The notes below the pieces were generated by a model. It was not told where the DNA came from. It was given only the letters and a program-made list of their open reading frames with translations, and searched no databases. From JBEGQX01 sp041180805 (GTDB lineage Bacteria; Planctomycetota; Planctomycetia; Gemmatales; Gemmataceae), in NCBI GenBank assembly GCA_041180805.1, contig JBEGQX010000036.1, forward strand, positions 1 to 21,230: DNA of 21,230 nucleotides, written 5' to 3'. The stretch's first letter is position 1; each line of letters starts with the position of its first letter. Below, one piece after another: positions 14,887-21,230 of the stretch. A program made the position numbers and the translations under genes.

Positions 14887-15633
14887 ATGCAGAGGGATAC
14901 AGAGCTAATTCTAGGCGCGATTCGCAAGGCCATGGCCGCTGGCGGAGAGCATCTCCTTTTTAAAATGGGAAAGCAGGATGGCTTGTTTGCCAGCCGCACG
15001 GGGCCTTCTGCCGAGGCGGCGAATTTTGCGCTGGATCGAGAGTTTTTGGTGCCCACCCGGCAGGAAGGGGAGGGTAAAAAACTTTGCGAATTTGTAAGGG
15101 TAAGCGCCAAGGGAATCCGTTTTCTGCATGAAAGGGAGTCCCCCGCAAGAGCCTTGGATGAGGCCTTGAGCGAGCTTCGCCGCGAAAAGGGAGAATGCGC
15201 GGGTGGAGTTAGCGGGTTGCAGCAAAAACTTGGCGATCTTTCCGGCGCGGTTTTGGAATTTGCCCATGCTTGGTCTGCCAAGCTGGAAGCACTGGAACGA
15301 AGGATCGAGGATGCGATAGTTCGCATGGAGCAGGCAGTTCCCCTGGTCAGTCTGGAATTGCAGCAGCAAGTGCCATGGTCCATTGAGGTGGTGCGTTATC
15401 TCCAGTGGCGCAGGGTGGAGGGTGAAAAAGCCCAGACCCCGCTTCCCGAGCTTTTTGAACTGGTAAGGGATGCCCACCCGGAAATCAATCTTGTCGATTT
15501 CCATGAAGGTCTAAGGAAGTTGCTTCGCGGCCGCATGATAAGGCTTGAAAGTGCTTCGGACCTCACCGCGCTGCCAAGGCCGGAATTTGCTCTCCTGGAA
15601 GGTCCTCAAGTCTATTATTATGCCAGTCGCTGA
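14887..15633 (+). CDS. Uncharacterised two-domain winged-helix-like/coiled-coil protein, planctomycete type
   Basis: 248 residues, no signal peptide or membrane segment; AAGGGA lies seven bases before the ATG. The N-terminal ~83 residues look like a winged helix: helices, then KMGKQDGLFASRTGPSAEA, then a beta-wing-like LVPTRQEGEGKKLCEFVRVS ending in KGIRFLHERESP (residues 74-85). A helical, probably coiled-coil region follows (about 86-155, ending LEALERRIEDAIVRMEQA). A C-terminal domain (about 170-248) contains LPELFELVRDAHPEINLVDFHEGLRKL and ends FALLEGPQVYYYASR, possibly a second winged helix. I recall close relatives only as hypothetical proteins in planctomycetes; no function is known to me. 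DNA or protein binding is inference. It lies 108 bases upstream of the MoxR gene on the same strand and may head that operon. Confidence 0.85.
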   Translation: MQRDTELILGAIRKAMAAGGEHLLFKMGKQDGLFASRTGPSAEAANFALDREFLVPTRQEGEGKKLCEFVRVSAKGIRFLHERESPARALDEALSELRREKGECAGGVSGLQQKLGDLSGAVLEFAHAWSAKLEALERRIEDAIVRMEQAVPLVSLELQQQVPWSIEVVRYLQWRRVEGEKAQTPLPELFELVRDAHPEINLVDFHEGLRKLLRGRMIRLESASDLTALPRPEFALLEGPQVYYYASR

Positions 15634-15741
15634 TTTCTTTCGAAGGTCCCTGAAATTCTCTATCTCTTTGGTTCTGGCAGGCTAAAATGATTGCTGTGGA
15701 GGAGATCTATACCCCTCCCTGATTCCGTCACGGATGAAAGC

Positions 15742-16728
15742 ATGAACGCGCCAGTGGTAAATAATCATTTGATATCAACCAGCTTTAATCAGACCCAGGC
15801 AACAGAAGCCATTCGCAAGGTTGCCAACAGTGTTTCATCAGCCCTGTTGGGTAAAACCGAGGCAGTGGAACTGGCATTGGTGGCCTTGCTTTCGGATGGC
15901 CACCTTTTGGTGGAAGATGTTCCCGGTATTGGCAAAACCCTTCTTGCGCGTGCCCTGGCCAAAAGCATGGCATGCACTTTCCATCGGATTCAGTTTACCC
16001 CTGACCTGCTTCCAAGCGACCTGCTGGGTACAAGTGTCTATCAACAAAATACAGGAACATTCAGTTTTCAAAGCGGCCCCATATTCGCCCAGATAGTTCT
16101 TGCCGATGAAATCAATCGTGCCAGCCCACGTACGCAATCCGCCTTGTTGGAGGCGATGAGTGACAGGCAGGTCAGCGTGGATGGGCAAACCCGCAAGCTG
16201 GAATCACCGTTCTTTGTTATCGCAACCCAGAACCCAAGGGAATTCGAGGGAACCTATCCCCTTCCTGAAAGCCAGTTGGATCGTTTCATCATCAGGCTGC
16301 CCATGGGATACCCAGACCGGGCCAATGAAAAAAAGATTCTCCTGGGCCATCGCGAGGGCGAACCGGTTGACAAATTACAATCTGTGATCACAAGTGCGGA
16401 AATCATCGCGGCGCAAGCGGTTGTTACCGCAATTCCCATCGAGGAATCGATAACCGACTACCTTCTTGATCTGATTGAGGGCACAAGAAATCATCCCGAC
16501 TTATTGCTTGGTGCAAGTACCCGGTCCGCATTGGGTTTGTATCGTGCAAGTCAGGCCCTTGCGTTACTGCGCGGTCGTAGTTATGTGATTCCGGATGATA
16601 TTAAGTATCTTGCCCGACCTGTGCTGGCACACCGGGTGCTTCCAAGGGCGGCGGGCGGAAGCGGGGCCATTCGAATCTCCGAACAAATTTTGGGTGACAT
16701 TCTCGAACGCATTGCCGTTCCGCAGTAA
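15742..16728 (+). CDS. MoxR-family AAA+ ATPase
   Basis: 328 residues from the ATG at 15742. A TTG at 15691 would add 17 residues, but the sequence there is unlike the family, so I take the ATG. Walker A GIGKT is at 62-66 (EDVPGIGKT), Walker B VLADE at 119-123 followed by INRASPRTQSALLEAM, and the sensor region ATQNP at 161-165 followed by EGTYPLPESQLDRF. The C-terminal lid region includes ASTRSALGLYRASQALA. MoxR proteins act as chaperone-like ATPases that activate or assemble partners containing von Willebrand or DUF58 domains. The next gene, four bases later, is exactly such a DUF58 protein. Confidence 0.95.
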   Translation: MNAPVVNNHLISTSFNQTQATEAIRKVANSVSSALLGKTEAVELALVALLSDGHLLVEDVPGIGKTLLARALAKSMACTFHRIQFTPDLLPSDLLGTSVYQQNTGTFSFQSGPIFAQIVLADEINRASPRTQSALLEAMSDRQVSVDGQTRKLESPFFVIATQNPREFEGTYPLPESQLDRFIIRLPMGYPDRANEKKILLGHREGEPVDKLQSVITSAEIIAAQAVVTAIPIEESITDYLLDLIEGTRNHPDLLLGASTRSALGLYRASQALALLRGRSYVIPDDIKYLARPVLAHRVLPRAAGGSGAIRISEQILGDILERIAVPQ

Positions 16729-16732
16729 AGTC

Positions 16733-17929
16733 ATGGCAAACGAATTGATCCAACCCGATCAGGCACTTGCAGGCAATGGGAAGAACCGCCGGCGTAAGAA
16801 GGCGTTTCTTCCCTTGGGAAGACTGTTCAGCCTCCTTGCCGCCATCCTGCTATTTATCGGTGTCTATAAAAGCATCAATCTGCTGGCATTAATGGGATAC
16901 TTTTTCCTGTTCGCATTGTTTCTGAATGCCCTGATGGCTGACAGAAGATTAAAGCAGGTTCAAGTGAGACGATTTTTTCCAGACCCGGTCTTCGAGGGTG
17001 TTCCAGGTTTCTTTCTGATCGAGGTTCAAAACCAGGGGCTGACAACAGTGCCAACCTGGCACCTGATAGATAATTTTGGAAAAGAGTCCGTAAGTTGGGG
17101 GGTGCCATCTCTGAAGGCTGGCGGAAATTTTCGAATTCAGGGAAGATTTCTTCCGGAAGCACGCGGTTGGTTAAAAATGCCCCCCCTCGAGCGATGTGGC
17201 AGCTATCCATTCGGTTTGGTGCAAGTGCGCCTTCCACAAGATGAATCAGACAGGGTGCTGGTGCTGCCCAAGCTTGGAAATTCCAGGCAGAGTGCCCTGG
17301 AAAGGTTTCTTTCTCCTTATTCATCGCTCGATGATTCCGGCAAGGTGGGCCGCTACCATCCTGCCGCCCAGGAGGAATTTCACGGGCTTAGAAACTTTCG
17401 TGCGGGCGACAGCCCCAGAAACATTCACTGGCGCACTTCCGCACGCAGGGGCGAACTGATGGTGCGCGAATATGAGGATAACCCCGGCGATGATTTGCTT
17501 GTGATCGTGGATCCGGGAGTTGGGCAGGGATCTTGCTTGGAAGATCTGGTCTGCTTTGCCGCCACATTGATTTACGATGCCTGCAAGGTTCGGGGTAAAA
17601 GATTGGTGTTTGCTCTTGTCGCGCAAGAGCCTGTCATTCTGGAGGATCTTGCAAACCCCAAGCTGGGATTGAAGATACTCGAAGCCCTGGCGCCGATTCA
17701 TGGATTCACCAGCAAGCAGGATTATCAAAGCGCCACGGGCAGGCTATCTTCCATGTTGAAGGAGATGAAATTGCCCGCTTCCAGGGTGTTATTGGAAAGA
17801 ACAGAAAAATCCTCGATCCTTAGTTTGGGTGCTTCGCAATCGTTGCCAGTGCTGAATTCCCGCATTGCCAGGGAACGGGGGTTTTATGAACCTCCTCTGA
17901 AAGCGGGGGAGGTGCGAAATGGCCTTTAA
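16733..17929 (+). CDS. DUF58 domain membrane protein, MoxR partner
   Basis: 398 residues from the ATG at 16733, four bases after the MoxR stop; earlier in-frame starts lie inside the MoxR gene and are rejected. After a basic N-terminus (GKNRRRKK) come two transmembrane helices (about 23-68). A beta-rich region follows, then the DUF58 signature around residues 220-250, FRAGDSPRNIHWRTSAR followed by GELMVREYE. The C-terminal part resembles a degenerate von Willebrand A fold (DDLLVIVDPG, then an ATLIYDA segment). There is no strong Shine-Dalgarno, so translation probably depends on reinitiation from the MoxR gene. The 3' end overlaps the transglutaminase gene by 11 bases. Biochemical function is unknown; envelope assembly under MoxR control is the usual proposal. 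Confidence 0.93.
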   Translation: MANELIQPDQALAGNGKNRRRKKAFLPLGRLFSLLAAILLFIGVYKSINLLALMGYFFLFALFLNALMADRRLKQVQVRRFFPDPVFEGVPGFFLIEVQNQGLTTVPTWHLIDNFGKESVSWGVPSLKAGGNFRIQGRFLPEARGWLKMPPLERCGSYPFGLVQVRLPQDESDRVLVLPKLGNSRQSALERFLSPYSSLDDSGKVGRYHPAAQEEFHGLRNFRAGDSPRNIHWRTSARRGELMVREYEDNPGDDLLVIVDPGVGQGSCLEDLVCFAATLIYDACKVRGKRLVFALVAQEPVILEDLANPKLGLKILEALAPIHGFTSKQDYQSATGRLSSMLKEMKLPASRVLLERTEKSSILSLGASQSLPVLNSRIARERGFYEPPLKAGEVRNGL

Positions 17930-20288
17930 CTCGCAGGAAGGTAATATCTACAAGGCGGATCCGCAGCTTAATTTCCTTTCGCATCTGGCACTTGCACTTT
18001 CCACCACATGCCTGATCGAGTCTGAAAACCAGTTTGTGCCAGGCTTCATGGTTATGCTGCCTTTTTTCTATGCGTTATTCTGGGTTTCTTACTCGGGGTC
18101 CGGGGAAAGAACCCTGAAGCCCTGGATGACAAACATCATCGGTCTGACCATTGCGGTGTTGGGGACGGGATGGGTGGTTTTTAAGATTAATCAGGCCAAC
18201 ACGCCATTGCCCATGCCCACCGCGGTGGTTCCTCTTGTGGGTCCCATTCTTGCCTTTCTGGTCATGCTGAGGCTTTTTGGGCCAAAGGGAGGCAGGGATT
18301 TCTGGATTCTTCAGGGCATGGGTGTTCTGCAAGTTAGTTTGGGTTGTGTTCTTACCTCGGGCAGTTATTTTGCCATGTTGTTCTTCCCTTATTTGGTGGT
18401 TCTTATCTGGTTGCTAAGAAGGTTCCAGTCCTCACGGGGAGAAGAAGCATTGGTGCATGTGCTTCCTTCTGGCAAATACGGGGTGCCTCCCGGGGCAATG
18501 ACCAGTGTTGGATGGTCGCTGGTGCTGGTAAGCCTTAGCGTGGTGCTCTTTCTTGTGACACCCCGATCCGATACCAATTCGTGGAATCCAATTTTGCGTT
18601 TTGGTCAGGCAAGGGGTGGTGGTGCTGGTATGGGCAGCACCGGCTTTGCAGAGCAGATGAACCTTAACAAGACAGGTGAAATAGAAGTTAATTCGGATGT
18701 TGCCTTCACGCTTAGTGCGACTGATAACGATGGGAAGCCATATCTTTCCCTGGCAAACGATCAGCGTTTTCGGGGTGCCATTTTAGAGCATTACGAAGGT
18801 GGTATCTGGAATCGCAGGGTCAAGCGTTCTGTAACCACAAATCCCGCTCAGACCAAGTTGCCTTTTTTTGGAACAGACCAGCACCTTCTACACTTCCAGA
18901 TGATTCCCAGGAAAGCCGGTGGTATGTTCCTGGCTGATCCCGTTCGCCTGAACCCTCTCCCATTCAACCGGCTTCCCGTAATGATGGATCCCCCGTATCA
19001 GGATCAAAGCTATTTTGTGGAGCAGGGTAGTTCAGTGCAGTTTACGGTCGCTTCCACCCGAATTCGCCAGCAGGTCGCATATACCCAGGTGATTCCCGGA
19101 AAGGTCGCACCAGATCGTGTGCCAGCCATCTTGGAATCGGAATATCTGGGGGATTTGATATCTCCCAGAATCCCCACCCTGGAGGAATGGACCATCAGCC
19201 TGCTAATCGACATGAGGGAGAAATCGCGTTATGGATTGGATGGCATACCCATACCCCTTGTTGCCCAGAAGGAACCGACCCGACCCGCCATTGAAAGTGC
19301 CTACAGGGAACCGATCGCCAGGGCGCTCAGCAGTTACCTGGCCCGCGGTGGTGATTTTACCTACACGCTGGAAATTCGCAGGGAGAATCCAAACCTAGAT
19401 CCGGTAGTGGATTTTCTTCTGAATGTGAGGAAAGGTCACTGCGAGCGTTATGCTTCTGGCCTGGTGCTTATGCTTCGATCCCTGGGCATTCCTTCCCGTG
19501 TTATCAAGGGTTTTCGGGGTTGTGAAAGCCAGGAAGATGGAACCTATCTTGTTCGCAACAGTCAGGCACACAGTTGGGTCGAGGTACTGGTACCCCAATT
19601 AAACGAGAAAGGCGGCATCAGGCAGGATGTGCTGACAGGCAGGCCCATGTTCGACTGGCTGACATTGGATCCCACGCCGGATGTGGACGTGGATGAATCC
19701 GCGTCGTTTTCGTTGGTTCGTTACTTTTTCGAGGGGTTGGATCGCATCCGCAATTTCTGGCGTGACATGATCATGGATTACAATTCCGAACAACAGGCGG
19801 AATTCTGGCAGCGCATTCTCCCCGACTTTGGAAATGTGACAGTGCAAAAAGTGGTGGCCTCCCTGCCCAAAATATTGTTGGGAATCGGAATCACCCTGCT
19901 TGCCGGGGTGGGCCTTGTGATAAGTCTACCCCGCATGCTGAACTCGTTCACCGGGTTCAGCGGTGTAAAACTGAAACCTGTTCAAAAACTGTTCCGCTCG
20001 CTTGTCCAGTTGGCGGACACCCAGTTGGGGCTTTCCTATGATCATGGCCAGACGCCTTTGGAATTCGCAAAAATAATCAGTGTAAAGCTTGCTGAGTTGG
20101 GGTTGTCTTCGGAAATGGTTCAACTACCCCAGCAGATAGCTAGTACCTTGTATGAGGTTCGTTTTGGAATGAACCAGCTTTCCATGACTGATATCCTTCA
20201 CCTGTCCAAGTCACTTTCCGCGCTTAGGGATCTTCTAAAGTCCAATCGCACGAAACCACAAGTATTGATCAAGGAGCCAGCACTGTGA
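17919..20288 (+). CDS. TgpA-like multi-pass membrane transglutaminase-like protein
   Basis: 789 residues. The ATG at 17919 has GGAGGTG close upstream and overlaps the DUF58 gene by 11 bases. Several N-terminal transmembrane helices (within about 20-215) precede a large extracytoplasmic region. This holds a transglutaminase-core domain (about 495-595) with the complete thiol triad: Cys508 in KGHCERYASG, His551 in QAHSWVEV and Asp584 in LTLDPTPD. A final transmembrane helix (about 651-670) leads to a cytoplasmic tail resembling DUF4129 (LVQLADTQLGLSYDHGQTP). This is the layout of Pseudomonas TgpA, which also lies beside MoxR and DUF58 genes and is important for viability. The reaction is unproven: it may crosslink or cleave envelope proteins or peptides. 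Its stop overlaps the next gene by four bases. Confidence 0.94.
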   Translation: MAFNSQEGNIYKADPQLNFLSHLALALSTTCLIESENQFVPGFMVMLPFFYALFWVSYSGSGERTLKPWMTNIIGLTIAVLGTGWVVFKINQANTPLPMPTAVVPLVGPILAFLVMLRLFGPKGGRDFWILQGMGVLQVSLGCVLTSGSYFAMLFFPYLVVLIWLLRRFQSSRGEEALVHVLPSGKYGVPPGAMTSVGWSLVLVSLSVVLFLVTPRSDTNSWNPILRFGQARGGGAGMGSTGFAEQMNLNKTGEIEVNSDVAFTLSATDNDGKPYLSLANDQRFRGAILEHYEGGIWNRRVKRSVTTNPAQTKLPFFGTDQHLLHFQMIPRKAGGMFLADPVRLNPLPFNRLPVMMDPPYQDQSYFVEQGSSVQFTVASTRIRQQVAYTQVIPGKVAPDRVPAILESEYLGDLISPRIPTLEEWTISLLIDMREKSRYGLDGIPIPLVAQKEPTRPAIESAYREPIARALSSYLARGGDFTYTLEIRRENPNLDPVVDFLLNVRKGHCERYASGLVLMLRSLGIPSRVIKGFRGCESQEDGTYLVRNSQAHSWVEVLVPQLNEKGGIRQDVLTGRPMFDWLTLDPTPDVDVDESASFSLVRYFFEGLDRIRNFWRDMIMDYNSEQQAEFWQRILPDFGNVTVQKVVASLPKILLGIGITLLAGVGLVISLPRMLNSFTGFSGVKLKPVQKLFRSLVQLADTQLGLSYDHGQTPLEFAKIISVKLAELGLSSEMVQLPQQIASTLYEVRFGMNQLSMTDILHLSKSLSALRDLLKSNRTKPQVLIKEPAL

Positions 20289-21013
20289 TTCATGTGAAGA
20301 ATCTCTGCAAGTTTTACGGCGACTTTCAGGCGGTCCGAGATATTTCCTTTGATGTGCCCAAGGGGCAGGTCGTGGGTTTTCTAGGCCCCAATGGCGCTGG
20401 CAAATCCACCACCATGCGTATTCTTGCCGGTTATCTTACCGCCACATCCGGCTATGCATCCATCGATGGAATTGATGTCTTCTGGAACCCGGTTGAGGTT
20501 CGCAGGCGCATCGGCTACATGCCCGAAAGTTGTCCTCTTTATCCTGAAATGCGGGTTGTGGAATACCTTACTTTTCGCGCGGGCATCAAGGGACTTCATG
20601 GCTCATCCCGTGCCAAAAGAGTGGACGAGTGCATGGAACGATGCTGGCTGGGAGGTGTCAAAAGCCAGATCATAGGCACACTTTCCAAGGGGTACAGGCA
20701 GCGTGTGGGTTTGGCGGATTCCCTGCTGGCGGATCCACCCGTCCTTATCCTTGACGAACCAACTGCGGGGCTGGACCCAACCCAGATTCGCGAGACCAGA
20801 AAGCTGATCCGTGACCTGGGTGATCGCCACACCATTCTTCTTTCCACCCATATCCTCAGCGAGGTGGAGATGACATGTGACCAGGCCATCATTATCAATC
20901 GTGGCAGGGTGGCTCTTTCCGGGCCCATCGAGGATCTTCGTTCCAGGGATCAAACGCTTGAGGAAATGTTCATCCGTCTGGTGGAGCGCGACGAAGCATC
21001 CACGGTGGCTTAG
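20285..21013 (+). CDS. ABC transporter ATP-binding protein, GldA/NatA-like
   Basis: 242 residues from a GTG at 20285 that overlaps the transglutaminase stop as GTGA; AAGGAG lies eight bases upstream. Walker A GPNGAGKST is at 34-42, the signature LSKGYRQRV at 133-141, Walker B LILDEP at 154-159, D-loop GLDP at 162-165 and the switch His189 in LSTH. The Q-loop reads GYMPES (77-82) with no Gln, a variant I associate with the GldA-type group (often GYLPE). It should power an ABC-2 type membrane complex encoded directly downstream. GldA belongs to the gliding-motility ABC system of Bacteroidetes, but relatives occur widely and motility should not be assumed. Tight coupling to the transglutaminase suggests shared function. 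Confidence 0.95.
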   Translation: MIHVKNLCKFYGDFQAVRDISFDVPKGQVVGFLGPNGAGKSTTMRILAGYLTATSGYASIDGIDVFWNPVEVRRRIGYMPESCPLYPEMRVVEYLTFRAGIKGLHGSSRAKRVDECMERCWLGGVKSQIIGTLSKGYRQRVGLADSLLADPPVLILDEPTAGLDPTQIRETRKLIRDLGDRHTILLSTHILSEVEMTCDQAIIINRGRVALSGPIEDLRSRDQTLEEMFIRLVERDEASTVA

Positions 21014-21034
21014 GATTCATCGGAGTTCAAAATC

Positions 21035-21230
21035 ATGGAACAAAGTTCATTCACACCCCAGGAAGCGTTTCAAACGCAATGGCTGCCCATGACCTTGCTG
21101 GGAATGGCGGCCGTTTTGGCATTTTTCATCTGCCTTCGAGTGGGCAGGGGATTATTTCAGGCTCGCACTCTGTTAAGGCGTGAGTTTACCGCATATTTTC
21201 TTTCGCCAGTGGCTTATGTCGTGTTTGTGG
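21035..21230 (+). CDS. ABC-2 type transporter permease, GldF-like, 5' part only
   Basis: 65 residues are visible before the right edge. A transmembrane helix (about 18-36, LPMTLLGMAAVLAFFICLR) is followed by QARTLLRREFTAYFLSPVAYVVFV. The REFTAYFLSPVAYV motif is typical of the first cytoplasmic segment and membrane entry of GldF-like ABC-2 permeases; the preceding extra helix is unusual for short permeases and may mean a longer, fused protein. GGAG lies ten bases before the ATG. It begins 21 bases after the ATP-binding gene and is the expected membrane partner. Confidence 0.85.
   Translation, partial: MEQSSFTPQEAFQTQWLPMTLLGMAAVLAFFICLRVGRGLFQARTLLRREFTAYFLSPVAYVVFV

Noticed and set aside
15667..15697. 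Sigma-54-like TGGCAGG and TTGCT upstream of the MoxR gene
   Set aside because: The GG-to-GC distance is 15 bases rather than the required 10, so it is not a sigma-54 promoter.
15691..15741. TTG start for the MoxR gene
   Set aside because: GGAGG lies after the TTG rather than before it, and the added residues do not resemble the family.
1..21230. Mobile elements, CRISPR arrays, replication origin
   Set aside because: No transposase or integrase reading frame, no regularly spaced repeats and no cluster of DnaA boxes was found by reading.

Overview
The window reads as a planctomycete chromosome of moderate GC (estimated by eye, not counted). The evidence is the mix of a secreted sulfatase, a Tat-exported Gfo/Idh/MocA oxidoreductase, a ceramidase-like protein, a secreted PQQ-type propeller, and a two-domain winged-helix-like protein of a type I know only from planctomycetes (possibly Gemmatales; placement is inference). 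I see no insertion sequence, phage gene, CRISPR array or origin.

Left part (1-8808), mostly minus strand. A sugar-phosphate cyclase of the dehydroquinate synthase superfamily, resembling EboD, runs off the left edge. Upstream of it lie a small secreted unknown, a formylglycine-type sulfatase and a Tat-exported oxidoreductase; the last two are coupled by a TAATG junction. A divergent gene encodes a secreted glycerophosphodiester phosphodiesterase. It converges, with only six bases between stops, on a second minus-strand pair: a PQQ-like propeller followed by a neutral-ceramidase-like amidase. Five exported proteins in a row suggest an envelope or periplasmic degradation locus, perhaps for lipids or sulfated glycans.

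Middle (8890-14794), mainly housekeeping. It holds a tRNA-Asp(GTC) with its own promoter and a clear intrinsic terminator, a small orphan ORF, SppA, a DUF502 membrane protein, a DksA/TraR zinc-finger protein with a long structured leader, a membrane-anchored one-PDZ HtrA-type protease, and tryptophanyl-tRNA synthetase.

Right part (14887-21230), all plus strand. The uncharacterised winged-helix/coiled-coil protein precedes a tightly packed series: MoxR AAA+ ATPase, DUF58 protein, TgpA-like membrane transglutaminase, GldA-like ABC ATPase and the start of an ABC-2 permease. The junctions after MoxR are a 4-base gap, an 11-base overlap, a 4-base overlap and a 21-base gap, so these five genes are probably one transcript and may form one envelope machine. 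The most interesting targets are this operon, the winged-helix-like protein and the EboD-like cyclase.
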